Origin: Candidatus Eremiobacteraceae bacterium
GTDB lineage: Bacteria; Vulcanimicrobiota; Vulcanimicrobiia; Eremiobacterales; Eremiobacteraceae
Reading direction: 5' to 3'
Assembly (NCBI GenBank): GCA_035295225.1
Contig: DATGJI010000059.1
Coordinates: 40,492-104,491, forward strand
DNA: 64,000 nt
Positions 16,372 to 25,450 of the stretch are shown one piece after another; positions within the stretch are counted from its first letter, which is position 1, and each line of letters starts with the position of its first letter. Made by a program: the position numbers and the translations under genes. The notes beneath the pieces were generated by a model. The model was not told where the DNA came from. It worked only from the letters and a program-made list of their open reading frames with translations, and did no database searches.

Positions 16372-18957
16372 ATGGAGAATAGTCCCCGCGCCGGGGGCAC
16401 CGCCTCGCTGCTCGACCGGGCGGAGCTGCTCGCGCTCGCCACCAAGCTCGGATACGCGGAATTCTTCCGCGCGCTGTGCGATGCGTTGCGCGCCCGGTTC
16501 GAGGCCGAATACGTCGGCGTCGCGGTCGCCGACGACGGCGAGATCACGCGCTTTCGGATGATCCACGAATCCGGCGGACCTGCGAACGGCACGGTCGCGC
16601 CGGTCAGCTCCGGGCTCTTTGCGCGCGCATGCGATGCACCGACGGATCTTGTGATCACGGCTGATTCGATCGATGCCGGACGCCTGCCGTTTCCCGGCGG
16701 ATCGATGGCGCTCGCTCCGCTCGGCGCGACGGGCCGGCGTTTCGGCGTACTGGCGATCGCGAGCCGCTTGCCGGACGCGTTCGGCGGCGCGGCGGACGAC
16801 ATCGCGGCGGCCGCCGACATCACGGCATTGGTCGCTGGAGCGCTCGTCGCCGCCGGCGAGGCGCAAGATCGTGCGGAGGAACTCGCGCTGCTCCTCGACG
16901 CGACTCGCGCGCTCTCGACCGAGCGCGATCTTCCGAAACTCTTCGCGCAGTTCCACGAGCTCGTCGGGGGTGTGATGGATGCGCGCACGTTCCTCATCGC
17001 GCTCGGCGCGCCCGACGGCGAACGGATCGAATATCCATACGCTGTGAGCGACGGCAACCCGATCGTCATACCGACTTCTCCGCGCAGCGACACGCTGTGC
17101 GGCCACGTCTTCTCGCGAGGCCGGCCGCTGCTGATGCGCACGCTCGAGGACTTCGCAGGCTATCCCGCATCCGCAGCGGGCGAGGGCGACGACGTCCGGT
17201 CGGCCGTCTACGTGCCGATGCGGATCAACGACCGGACGATCGGCGTGATCTCGGTGCAGAGCGAACACGACGCCGCATTCACCGAACGAGATCTCGAATT
17301 GCTGGTCGCGATCGCGGAACAAGGTGCGATCGCCGTCGAAAATTCTCAATATCTCCAGCGCGCGGAGCAGCGCGCTCGCGAGCTGAAGCTGCTCTCGGAA
17401 GTCTCGCGTGCTCTTTCCGCTCAGCTCTCTCTTCGCACGCTCTGTCAGACGGTGTGCCGCGAGGTGCGCCGCGTGATGGATGCGCCGATCTTCCTCGTCA
17501 GCCTGCTCGCGGGCGATCGCGACACCATGCACATCGAATTCATCGCTGAAGGCGATGAGGAGATCGAGCTCGCCGATTACCCGCTCGCCGGCACGCTCGC
17601 TGAAAAGGTCATCACCTCAAACGAGGCGATCGTCTTGCAGAACCGCGCGGAGCTCACCATTGGGCCGAGCCACATCCTCAAGACCGGCGGTCCGACCGTC
17701 CGCTCTCTTGCGATGGCGCCGCTCCGATTGGCCGATCGCTGCATCGGAATATTGACCGCGCAATCATACGCGGAAGGTGCATATAAAGATTCGGATGTCC
17801 GTCTGCTCAACGCGATCGCAGAGCAGATGGCGCTCGCCGTGCAGAACGCACAGATGTTCCGCGAGGCGCAGAATCGCGCCGACCGCGATCCCCTCACGAA
17901 TCTCTACCACCACCGCTATCTCAAGACGCGCCTCGACGAAGAGATCGAGCGGGCGCGCGCCGACGAAAGCGAAGTCGCCGTGCTCATGCTCGACCTCGAC
18001 GACTTCAAGCTCGTCAACGACACCCACGGGCACCCGGCTGGCGACGAAGCGCTGCGCGTCCTCACCGGCGTTCTCCACGCGACATGCCGAAGCGCGGACA
18101 TCGTGGGCCGCTACGGCGGGGACGAATTCCTCGTGATCCTGCCCGCCACGGGCGCCGATCGAGCGCACGTCATCGGCGCGCGTATCCGCGACGCCGTGAG
18201 CAGCCGTCGCCTACGGCTTCCGAGCGGTGCCGCGGTGCCGCTGCGCGCATCCATCGGCATCGCGACCTACCCCGCCGACGGCGCGAGCGCATCGGATCTG
18301 ATCCAACGCGCCGATGCTGCGCTCTATCACAGCAAGCGACACGGCCGGCCGGTCCCCGCACTGCAGCGGATCGGCACGACCGAATTGCGGCTCGAGGGCA
18401 ACTTCTCTCCCGTCGCTGAGCTGCTCGCCGCGCTCCTGACGCGCGATCCGGACTCTCGTATCCGGCTCGAGAACGCGAATCGCCTCGCGAAAGACGTGGC
18501 CGCCGCATTTGCGCTTTCGGTTCCAGACGCCGAGGGGCTGTTGCTCGCGAGCGTCCTGCGCGATGTGGGCAAGATCGCGATCCCCGAGCACGTCCTGAGA
18601 AAGCCGGGGCCGCTCACGCCCGCCGAATACGAACTGGTCAAGCGCCACGCGACGATCGGCGCCATGCTCGTCGAAAATATTCCGGCGTTTGAAGCGGTGG
18701 CTCTCGCCATCCGGCACCATCACGAGCGCTTCGACGGCAGCGGCTACCCTGACGGACTTGCGGGCAGTTCCATACCGCTTCTCGCCAAACTGCTGGCGCT
18801 GCTGGACGCTTTCTTGGCGATGACCTGTGACCGTCCTCACATGCCTCGCGTCACGGCGGCCGAAGCTGCGGTTGCCGTGCGCCGCGCTGCGGGCACGCAA
18901 TTCGATCCGGATCTCGTCGAGCGATTCCTCGGAGTCGCGACCGTGGGGCGCCGTTGA
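16372..18957 (+). CDS. GAF-GAF-GAF-GGDEF-HD-GYP signalling protein with degenerate HD
   Basis: An 861-residue cytoplasmic protein. Three GAF-type sensor domains (about residues 20-160, 165-320 and 330-500) precede a GGDEF domain with an intact RYGGDEF (GGDEF at 582-586) and an upstream RSAD, the inhibitory-site RxxD at the right five-residue distance. It should be an active, product-inhibited diguanylate cyclase. The C-terminus is an HD-GYP-type domain (about 690-855) keeping HHHERFDGSGYPDG, but the HD motif reads LRDVGK (Arg730 in place of the metal-binding His). Phosphodiesterase activity is therefore doubtful. It lies 42 bases after glcF and 20 bases before a full-length paralogue. Confidence 0.9.
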   Translation: MENSPRAGGTASLLDRAELLALATKLGYAEFFRALCDALRARFEAEYVGVAVADDGEITRFRMIHESGGPANGTVAPVSSGLFARACDAPTDLVITADSIDAGRLPFPGGSMALAPLGATGRRFGVLAIASRLPDAFGGAADDIAAAADITALVAGALVAAGEAQDRAEELALLLDATRALSTERDLPKLFAQFHELVGGVMDARTFLIALGAPDGERIEYPYAVSDGNPIVIPTSPRSDTLCGHVFSRGRPLLMRTLEDFAGYPASAAGEGDDVRSAVYVPMRINDRTIGVISVQSEHDAAFTERDLELLVAIAEQGAIAVENSQYLQRAEQRARELKLLSEVSRALSAQLSLRTLCQTVCREVRRVMDAPIFLVSLLAGDRDTMHIEFIAEGDEEIELADYPLAGTLAEKVITSNEAIVLQNRAELTIGPSHILKTGGPTVRSLAMAPLRLADRCIGILTAQSYAEGAYKDSDVRLLNAIAEQMALAVQNAQMFREAQNRADRDPLTNLYHHRYLKTRLDEEIERARADESEVAVLMLDLDDFKLVNDTHGHPAGDEALRVLTGVLHATCRSADIVGRYGGDEFLVILPATGADRAHVIGARIRDAVSSRRLRLPSGAAVPLRASIGIATYPADGASASDLIQRADAALYHSKRHGRPVPALQRIGTTELRLEGNFSPVAELLAALLTRDPDSRIRLENANRLAKDVAAAFALSVPDAEGLLLASVLRDVGKIAIPEHVLRKPGPLTPAEYELVKRHATIGAMLVENIPAFEAVALAIRHHHERFDGSGYPDGLAGSSIPLLAKLLALLDAFLAMTCDRPHMPRVTAAEAAVAVRRAAGTQFDPDLVERFLGVATVGRR

Positions 18958-18977
18958 GACACCGATAACTCAACCTA

Positions 18978-21533
18978 GTGGATACAAACGCCGCCCGTGT
19001 CACCCCGTACTATTCGTCCCTGCTCGCGCTGGCGGTCGAGCAGCCGCGTTCGGATTTCTTTCCTGCGCTGAAAGCTGCGCTCGCCGAGCGCATGCCGGTC
19101 GATATCTTCGAGCTGACAGCCGTTGACGCGGACGGCGCCCGCCAAGTCATATATCGCCATACTCCCCTTCGCGATGCCGCGGTGGACGAATCGCTCGTCG
19201 CGGCCGCTCTAAAAAGCGGCGTCGCGCAGGTGTTTTCGCCTGACCGCCGGGCGCACGGGCATCTCCATGTCGCCGCTTCAAGCCCAGCGTCGTACGTCGT
19301 CGCGCCGCTTCGAACCGAATCGGGCATCCGCGGTTACTTGACCGTCGGCGCTCACGTCCAGCAGCCATTCGACCGACTTGGAATCGATGACATCATCGCC
19401 GCGGCAGATGTGGCTTCGCTCGTTCTCAATGCGGTGACCTCATCCGAAGCGGCGTCGGCACGCGACGAGGAGCTTCGCGTGCTACTCGACACCGCGCGCG
19501 CGCTTTCGTCCGAGCGCGACCTCAAGCGCTTGTTCGAACGTGTCCACGGTCTGGTCGGCGGCATCATGGACGCTTCAACGTTTTTTATCGCGTTGGCGGA
19601 ATGGGAAAAGTCGACGGTCTCTATTCCGTACTGCGTTGACGGCGGCAAGGTCGTCGAAGCAGGCGAATATCCCATTGACGGCTCGGCGTCTGGTTCGGCA
19701 CTGCGTCTAGGGCGGCCGCTCATCCTACGCACGGCCGATGACTGGCAGAGCATGCCGTCCGTGCTCTGGGGCGACGGGGATCCGGTGGAAGCCGCGCTCT
19801 TCGCGCCGTTGCGGATCGGCGATCGCTTGATCGGCGTCATCTCGGTGCAGAGCGCGATGCAGGACGCGTATAGCGACCGAGACCTCACTCTCCTCGTTGC
19901 GATCGCAGAACAGGCCGCGATCGCCGTCGAGCATTCGTATCAGCTCATGCACGCCGAACAGCAGACCCGGGAGCTCACCTTGCTGGCCGAGGTCTCGCGC
20001 GCGCTCTCCACACAGCTCAGCCTGCGATCGCTGTATCAGACGGTCTGCCGCGAAGTCCGGCGGGCGATGGACGCGACGGTTTTCTTCGTCGGATTGATCT
20101 CATCCGATGGCGTCATGCTGTCTATGGAATATTGCGTGCAGGGCGACGTGGAATTCAGCGTGGATCCCGTGCCGCTTGCGCAATCCATCGCGTTCCGCGT
20201 GGTCAGCGCGAGCGCGCCGCTCGTGCTTCAGACGCAGCCCGAGATCTATGCCGCTCCGTTCCGCCGCCTCCACTACGACGGGAAATTCGTCCATTCGATC
20301 GCGATGGCGCCGCTGCGTCTCGGCAACCGCTGCTTGGGTGTCCTGTCGGCACAGTCGTACCGCGAGCGAGCATACGATGAAACCGCCGTGCGACTCTTGT
20401 CGGCGATCGCGGAACAGATGGCGCTCGCGATACAAAATGCGCAGCTGTTCACCGAAGCGCAAAACCGCGCCGATCGCGACCCATTGACCGGCATCTACCA
20501 CCATCGCTATCTCAAGACGCGGCTGGATGAAGAGATAAAACGCGCGGAGCGAGCCGGAACCAATCTCTGCGTGCTGATGCTCGACATCGATCGCTTCAAG
20601 CTCGTCAACGACAACTATGGCCATCCCGCCGGCGATGAGGCGCTTCGCACCCTCACATCCGTGCTCGTCGCGACGTGCCGTGCGTCGGATATCGTCGGCC
20701 GCTACGGCGGCGACGAGTTCCTCATCATTCTCCCCGATGGCGATGAGGCACAGGCGCTGCGCGCCGCGCAGCGCATCCGCGAAGGGCTGAACTCCCGGGT
20801 GCTGCAGCTGCGCGGGATGAGCATCCCGCTGACCGCGTCTATCGGCGTCGCCGAATATCCGCGCGACGGGTTACGTGGCAGCGATCTCATCGCGCGTGCG
20901 GATGCCGCGCTCTATCAGAGCAAACGTGCCGGCGTGCCGATCGGCAGCGGAAGTGCCGTTTCGCGCAGGACCGTCCATCTGCAGGGCGACTTTGCGCCGG
21001 TCCATGAGCTTCTCGAAGCGCTTCTCGCTCGCGACCCGTCGACGCGCGCGCATCTCGAACAGGTGAACCACCTTGCCGCGCTATTCGCCGCGAAGGCCGC
21101 ACTGTCGTCCGCGCAGACGCAAGCTCTGCTTCGCGCGAGCGTCCTGCACGACGTCGGCAAGATCGCGATTCCGGATCACGTGCTCTGCAAGCCGACGAGC
21201 CTCACCCCAGAAGAGCGGCAGCTCGTGCGCCGTCATCCGGAGATCGGGGCCATGCTGCTCGAACATATCCCCGGTTTTGCAGATGTCGCGCAAGCAGTGC
21301 TTCACCACCACGAGCGCTACGATGGGCGCGGCTATCCGCGCGGACTCGCCGGCGAAGAGATACCCGCGCTCTCGCGCGCCGTCAGTATCATCGATGCGTT
21401 CTCAGCCATGACGGATGACCGGCCGTATCACAAAGGGATGGACAAGCAAGCCGCGCTTGCCGAACTGAGAAAACATGCCGGGCAACAATTCGATCCGGTG
21501 ATGGTGGACCTGTTCGCATCGTTGGTTTCCTGA
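18978..21533 (+). CDS. GAF-GAF-GAF-GGDEF-HD-GYP signalling protein (intact HD)
   Basis: An 851-residue paralogue of the preceding gene with the same domain order and long shared stretches, for example SRALSTQLSLRSLYQTVCRE and the Y-H-H-R-Y-L-K-T-R-L-D-E-E block. GGDEF is intact (residues 577-581) with the RASD inhibitory site. The HD-GYP domain keeps the full motif set (LHDVGK with His724, RHPEIG, HHHERYDGRGYP, DDRPYHKGM). It may both make and degrade c-di-GMP, the sensor domains deciding the balance; this is inferred from motifs. The start is a GTG. Confidence 0.9.
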   Translation: MDTNAARVTPYYSSLLALAVEQPRSDFFPALKAALAERMPVDIFELTAVDADGARQVIYRHTPLRDAAVDESLVAAALKSGVAQVFSPDRRAHGHLHVAASSPASYVVAPLRTESGIRGYLTVGAHVQQPFDRLGIDDIIAAADVASLVLNAVTSSEAASARDEELRVLLDTARALSSERDLKRLFERVHGLVGGIMDASTFFIALAEWEKSTVSIPYCVDGGKVVEAGEYPIDGSASGSALRLGRPLILRTADDWQSMPSVLWGDGDPVEAALFAPLRIGDRLIGVISVQSAMQDAYSDRDLTLLVAIAEQAAIAVEHSYQLMHAEQQTRELTLLAEVSRALSTQLSLRSLYQTVCREVRRAMDATVFFVGLISSDGVMLSMEYCVQGDVEFSVDPVPLAQSIAFRVVSASAPLVLQTQPEIYAAPFRRLHYDGKFVHSIAMAPLRLGNRCLGVLSAQSYRERAYDETAVRLLSAIAEQMALAIQNAQLFTEAQNRADRDPLTGIYHHRYLKTRLDEEIKRAERAGTNLCVLMLDIDRFKLVNDNYGHPAGDEALRTLTSVLVATCRASDIVGRYGGDEFLIILPDGDEAQALRAAQRIREGLNSRVLQLRGMSIPLTASIGVAEYPRDGLRGSDLIARADAALYQSKRAGVPIGSGSAVSRRTVHLQGDFAPVHELLEALLARDPSTRAHLEQVNHLAALFAAKAALSSAQTQALLRASVLHDVGKIAIPDHVLCKPTSLTPEERQLVRRHPEIGAMLLEHIPGFADVAQAVLHHHERYDGRGYPRGLAGEEIPALSRAVSIIDAFSAMTDDRPYHKGMDKQAALAELRKHAGQQFDPVMVDLFASLVS

Positions 21534-21567
21534 TTTCTTGATCTGCCGTGGACGCGGCGAACCGACT

Positions 21568-21699
21568 GCCGCGCGGCATGCCCCGCGAGGACGTTTCTTC
21601 GCTCGCATCCGGCTCGCTTCGTCACTCGGTTCACTCGTCGCTCTCGCCATCCATGGCTTCGCTCCTCGCTCAACGCCTCGCTTGGGCATGCCGCGCGGC
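21568..21699 (+). repeat. Intergenic structured repeat, copy C (about 132 bp)
   Basis: A 132-base element bounded by a perfect 16-base inverted repeat (GCCGCGCGGCATGCCC at 21568-21583; its complement at 21684-21699). The core (CGCGAGGACG to CAACGCCTCGCTT) closely follows copy A at 9217-9349, while the arm sequence is different. A CCGTGGACGCG block 20 bases upstream is shared with copy B. No coding gene is seen between the signalling gene stop (21533) and the next leftward gene. Confidence 0.85.
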
Positions 21700-21722
21700 C
21701 GTAGTCGACGCGACTTCGACCG

Positions 21723-21756
21723 AGCAAAAATAAGAAGGGCCGACTAGCGTCGGCCC
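21723..21756 (-). terminator. Intrinsic terminator of the leftward gene ending at 21783
   Basis: A perfect 8-bp stem, GGGCCGAC (21736-21743) with GTCGGCCC (21748-21755) around a TAGC loop. On the minus strand it is followed by TTCTTATTTTTG, a good U-tract. It lies 27 bases past the stop of the hypothetical gene at 21783-22133 and may also slow transcription coming from the left. Confidence 0.8.
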
Positions 21757-21782
21757 CTTCAGAAACGATCTTGCCGATCAGC

Positions 21783-22133
21783 TCAGTCGGATTCAATGAT
21801 CCCGTCGCATGAGATGCCGAGCTGGGTCAGCGATACTTGGAAAAAGCGCCGCGTGAGATCGAGCGCTGCAACGCGCATGCGTTCGAATGCTGCGACGTCG
21901 CCAGGCGCGTGCAATTCGCCTTCGACCACCAATTCGAAGTACTCTCGTACGCTTTGAACGGCCGCAGTCACCGGACGTTGGTCTGCATCCCACGAACTGA
22001 CGTCGGACGGCAGGCGCAGTGCCGGCGGCGGAGCGGGGGCGGCGTATGAGAACGCGTAGTCGAGCCGCGCTAAATTGAAGCGATCGGCGGCTTGATTGTA
22101 TGTGTCAACGAGCGTCTGCAACTGGATCTCCAT
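21783..22133 (-). CDS. Hypothetical helical protein, 116 residues
   Basis: A small acidic, mostly helical protein (MEIQLQTLVDTYNQAADRFN; RFFQVSLTQLGISC) with a proline-rich central loop. No signal peptide, metal motif or known domain was recognised. Start at the ATG 22133 and a convincing intrinsic terminator after the stop support a real monocistronic gene. It loosely resembles in size and helicity the hypothetical protein at 30531-30983 (both contain a YxLARLxFSFA-like segment: LARLDYAFSYA here, LARLEFSFADP there), so the two may be distant relatives. Confidence 0.7.
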   Translation of the reverse strand: MEIQLQTLVDTYNQAADRFNLARLDYAFSYAAPAPPPALRLPSDVSSWDADQRPVTAAVQSVREYFELVVEGELHAPGDVAAFERMRVAALDLTRRFFQVSLTQLGISCDGIIESD

Positions 22134-22259
22134 CTGACATATCTCCGTGAATTCTACCCATATTCGTTATCGGTCAAGCGAGCAGCCGACGTCTCTATCC
22201 CGTGCCGCGAAGCGCCTGGAAAGTGATATGAAGCACGCGGTTGGCGGCTCCGCGCTTTG

Positions 22260-22631
22260 TTATATGGCATTCAGATGAACATTCTGGGTAGTGGTGCCGT
22301 TCGGCACGATAAGCAGCTGGCCGCTCCACTGACCGTAGCCATCGCGCGACACAGTGAGTTGCGCGGCGCCTGCGGCGACTTTATCGATTTCGAAATAGCC
22401 GTCAGATCCCGAAGTTGTTGCGGACTGCGTTCCATCGCTTGAGACTATGGAGACGGCGGCGCCGGCGATCGGCCCGCTCTGCGATGTGACGACGCCGGTC
22501 ACCGTACCCGAAGCGGTATTTGGCCCGGGCTCCGTCTTGCCGCCGCAACCGTTTAACGTCAACAGCGCCGCTACAAGCATGCACGCGGCTGCGCCAAACG
22601 CGCGGTAACGGCTATCTCGTAAACTGATCAC
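22260..22631 (-). CDS. Lipoprotein with carboxypeptidase-regulatory-like domain
   Basis: A 123-residue protein from a GTG at 22631 that has a GGGGAG ribosome site. The N-terminus has a basic start, a hydrophobic stretch and a lipobox LNGC, so it should be lipidated and exported. The rest (SGTVTGVVTSQSGPIAGAAV then SDGTQSATTSGSDGYFEIDK) is one carboxypeptidase-regulatory-like beta domain (CarboxypepD_reg), usually a structural or binding module in surface proteins. It is divergent from marC. No partner gene is evident. Confidence 0.82.
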   Translation of the reverse strand: MISLRDSRYRAFGAAACMLVAALLTLNGCGGKTEPGPNTASGTVTGVVTSQSGPIAGAAVSIVSSDGTQSATTSGSDGYFEIDKVAAGAAQLTVSRDGYGQWSGQLLIVPNGTTTQNVHLNAI

Positions 22632-22720
22632 ATGCCATCTCCCCTGTGGAACGCTTAACGTTACAATCGGCCGATTCGGCGCACCGAGGCACAAGAGGCC
22701 CGCCTCGCAAAGACTAGCGC

Positions 22721-23365
22721 GTGGACATGCACTTCGCTGTCGAGGCGCTGGCTACAGCGTTCACGATCATCGACCCGTTCGGCATGGCACCGCTTGCCTT
22801 GTCGATGACGTCCACCATGCCGCCGGATGTCAGGCCGAGGGTCATCAACCGCGCGGTCTTGGTCGCGGGCTGCATCATCGTCTTCATGGCGGCCGTGGGT
22901 CGCCAGCTTCTCGGTTACCTCGGCATCACGCTGCCGGCGTTTTCAATCGCCGGCGGCATATTGCTCTTGCTCGTCTCGATCGATATGCTCTTCGCGCGTC
23001 CCCCCGCGGTGAAAAAATCACCCGACGATGACCGCGATATCCGGGAGCACGAGAACGTCGCCGTTTTTCCGCTCGCGATTCCGATGATCTCGGGTCCGGG
23101 AACGATCGCGACCGTGCTGCTCCTCGTCGGGCTTGCGAACGGCGACCCGAAACGCCTGGCGATCGTGTATGGAGCCTACGGACTGGCGCTCTTGGTGACG
23201 TGGGGCTGCATGCGCGGCGCCGACAAGCTGCTGCGTTTTGCGGGCCGCACCGGCATCCAAGTGGTCACGCGCGTTCTCGGCATCATCCTGTCGGCGCTCG
23301 CCGTGCAATTCATGATCAACGGCCTCCTCCAGTCCCCGCTCTTCCATGCCGTCAGGCCTGCCTGA
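22721..23365 (+). CDS. MarC family integral membrane protein
   Basis: A 214-residue protein with six hydrophobic segments, the size and pattern of the MarC/UPF0056 family. Typical features are AFTIIDPFGMAPLAL near the N-terminus, ISGPGTIATVLLLV in the middle and RVLGIILSALAVQFMINGL at the C-terminus. The start is the GTG at 22721, or the ATG two codons later. MarC proteins are of unknown transport function. A small membrane protein gene follows after nine bases. Confidence 0.88.
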   Translation: MDMHFAVEALATAFTIIDPFGMAPLALSMTSTMPPDVRPRVINRAVLVAGCIIVFMAAVGRQLLGYLGITLPAFSIAGGILLLLVSIDMLFARPPAVKKSPDDDRDIREHENVAVFPLAIPMISGPGTIATVLLLVGLANGDPKRLAIVYGAYGLALLVTWGCMRGADKLLRFAGRTGIQVVTRVLGIILSALAVQFMINGLLQSPLFHAVRPA

Positions 23366-23374
23366 GGTGACCGC

Positions 23375-23806
23375 GTGATCAACCCGATCTTCGTCCATTT
23401 CGTGGTCGCACTCATCGTCATCGCTGCGCTGATCGTCGCCGTGATCACGCCGCTCGGCAGGCGCGTTGCGATGTGGTCTCTTGCGTTGCAGCTGCTCGTC
23501 GGACTCTGGCTGATATTTCTGGGCTTTCGCGTGAGCCCATGGCATCCGGCGCTCTGGTTGCTCGCTGCGCTCTTCACGCAGGCTGCGATTTTCGCCGGTA
23601 AACGGGAGCGCAAAGCGGGCGCTTTGATCCTCACGCTGCTCGCGCTTGCGAGCGCAGCCGGCGCATTCTATGTCGGGTTGGTCGACCAACCCGCGGATTA
23701 TTATCTCCGGCGCCCCGTCCAGAAGCCCTCGGGATCGCAATCGCGAACGATTCTCAACTCCTCTGCCGTCGGCGAGATGGTGGTCGAGCACGCCGATCCG
23801 ATCTGA
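23375..23806 (+). CDS. Hypothetical membrane protein, 143 residues
   Basis: The protein begins from a GTG and has about three or four hydrophobic helices (FVHFVVALIVIAALIVAVI; WSLALQLLVGLWLIFLGFRV; ALWLLAALFTQAAIFAGK; a last one to about residue 103) with a charged break. The last 35 residues are hydrophilic and overlap, on the other strand, the end of the CoA-transferase beta gene, so the C-terminus is constrained by antisense coding. It follows marC by nine bases and is probably cotranscribed. No family recognised. Confidence 0.6.
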   Translation: MINPIFVHFVVALIVIAALIVAVITPLGRRVAMWSLALQLLVGLWLIFLGFRVSPWHPALWLLAALFTQAAIFAGKRERKAGALILTLLALASAAGAFYVGLVDQPADYYLRRPVQKPSGSQSRTILNSSAVGEMVVEHADPI

Positions 23807-24474
23807 AGGTCCCAACCCGTCTGCGCGACGACATCCTCCACGGCGAAACCATCGTGCACGGAGGCTAGATACGCCTCACACGTCGCGCTGTCGAAACGAA
23901 GCGTCGCACGATCGGTGATGATGGCGCTCGGTCCGCCGCGCGGCAGTCCGACGCTCGCGCGCCAGCCCGGCCCGTCGCCAAAGCCTGGCGACGTCACGTA
24001 TCCCACGCGACTCGGAAGCCGGCGGGGTGCGTGGTCGATCACGACGACGAATCGTTTGGCGAGCGATGCGATATCGGCGGCACCTCCGCTGCCGGGCAGT
24101 TTGACATCGGGATGCTTCGGATCGCCGATGTACGACGTGTTGATGTTGCCGAAGCGGTCTACTTCCGCGCCGCCGAGGAAACCGAGATCGACGTCGCCGC
24201 GCTGCAAGAGGCCCATCACCGTCGTCATCCGGCAGCACATGCGCGCGCCCTCGATGTTCGGCGGATCTCCCATCGTGTGCAGCATCGCGCTCGACGGCGT
24301 TTCGCGGATGATGCCGTTCTCGAACAAGCCGACGGCGCGCGGCGCGTGCGTGCGTTTCGCGAGCGCGAAAGCGAGCAGCGGTAACCGCATGCCGACGAAG
24401 ACCACTTCGCCGTCGTGGATCTCCCGCGACGCCGCGGCGATCATCACTTCAGCCGGCGTGGGCGCGAGCGTCAC
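23701..24474 (-). CDS. CoA-transferase subunit beta (glutaconate/IpdB type)
   Basis: A 257-residue class I CoA-transferase beta subunit. Start at the GTG that overlaps the alpha-subunit stop (GTGA). Features include the glycine-rich FLGGAEVDRFGNINTSYIGD, which resembles the QVD..GN.N.T motif of the family, and LPGSGGAADIASLAKRFVVVIDH. IpdAB and glutaconate CoA-transferases act on dicarboxylic or ring-cleaved acyl-CoAs; IpdAB is in fact a ring hydrolase. The active-site glutamate is not obvious in this subunit, so either activity is possible. It belongs to the leftward acyl-CoA cluster. Confidence 0.82.
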   Translation of the reverse strand: MTLAPTPAEVMIAAASREIHDGEVVFVGMRLPLLAFALAKRTHAPRAVGLFENGIIRETPSSAMLHTMGDPPNIEGARMCCRMTTVMGLLQRGDVDLGFLGGAEVDRFGNINTSYIGDPKHPDVKLPGSGGAADIASLAKRFVVVIDHAPRRLPSRVGYVTSPGFGDGPGWRASVGLPRGGPSAIITDRATLRFDSATCEAYLASVHDGFAVEDVVAQTGWDLQIGSACSTTISPTAEELRIVRDCDPEGFWTGRRR

Positions 24475-25397
24475 GATGCGCTGTAATTCACGGGCGCGGC
24501 CGCGCGTGTCTGTTTGACCGAGAGACCGTCGACCCGCGCCGCACCGAGCTGCGTCAGATAGGAAGCGCGATCGGCGACGCCGTCGATCCATCGCGCGCGC
24601 CATCCTTCGAACCCCTCGCGCGAACGGGTCGCGCTGGAGTACTCGAGAAAGAAATCGTGGTCGCGCTGCCAGCAGCCTTGGACTGGCGACGGATGCGCTC
24701 CGCCGCGTTCGTGCACCACGGCTGAGATCTTGATCGGCGGCGCGAGCACTCGGTTTGGATCGCTCTCGATCACGGACTGCGCAACGATCTCTTCTGCGAC
24801 GGCGATGACGCTGCGCGCGGCGAGCGACGCCTCCTCCATCACGCCGAGATTGCCCCACGCGTGACAGCCGCCGAATTCATCTGCCCGCTGCACGTGGACG
24901 ATCGCGACGTCCGGCGTCAGCGCCGGCACGAACACGAGCGGCTCGTCGGCGAGCGGCGACCGTCCTACAACAAGATGCGAGCCGTCTGCGCGCGCTGCGA
25001 TGTCGCTCCCCAAGAGCGTGCGCGTGGGGATGAACGGCGCGCCGATCGCACCGCCGAGCAGCGCGAGCGCGATGCTGAAGTTCGAATGATCGGCGATCTC
25101 GATCACGCGCGGTACGCCGGATTCAGCGGCTCGGCGATAACAATGCCCGAGTCCCGCACTGACGTTGCCCGCCCAGGCGGCGGCAACACGAGCGACGCAG
25201 CCCGCTCCGATCAGTTGATCGAACAGGATGTCTGAGATCGGCCCGATCAGCGTCAGGTCGCGGCGGCGCTGCCGGACGATCTCGTGACCGGCGGCGAACG
25301 GGATGAGCGCTTCGAGTCCGAGCCCGAGCGCGACCGACGACCCATCGGGGACAAATCGTCCGATCGCATCGTGCATCGTCATCAATTTGGACTGCAT
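24471..25397 (-). CDS. CoA-transferase subunit alpha (glutaconate/IpdA type)
   Basis: A 308-residue class I CoA-transferase alpha subunit from the ATG at 25397 (MQSKLMTMHDAIGRFVPDGS, the family N-terminus). It contains GLGLEALIPFAAGHEIVRQ, LTLIGPISDILFDQLIGAGC, and the HVQRADEFGGCHAWG block. It is coupled to the beta subunit by a four-base overlap and lies 54 bases after the enoyl-CoA hydratase. Together they would activate, or hydrolyse, an acyl-CoA product of the neighbouring oxygenase pathway. The substrate is inferred only from context. Confidence 0.83.
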   Translation of the reverse strand: MQSKLMTMHDAIGRFVPDGSSVALGLGLEALIPFAAGHEIVRQRRRDLTLIGPISDILFDQLIGAGCVARVAAAWAGNVSAGLGHCYRRAAESGVPRVIEIADHSNFSIALALLGGAIGAPFIPTRTLLGSDIAARADGSHLVVGRSPLADEPLVFVPALTPDVAIVHVQRADEFGGCHAWGNLGVMEEASLAARSVIAVAEEIVAQSVIESDPNRVLAPPIKISAVVHERGGAHPSPVQGCWQRDHDFFLEYSSATRSREGFEGWRARWIDGVADRASYLTQLGAARVDGLSVKQTRAAAPVNYSAS

Positions 25398-25450
25398 GAT
25401 ATCGGAAGGGCCGGCGTTACGCCGGCCCGCATCCAAGGGCGATCACCGAT

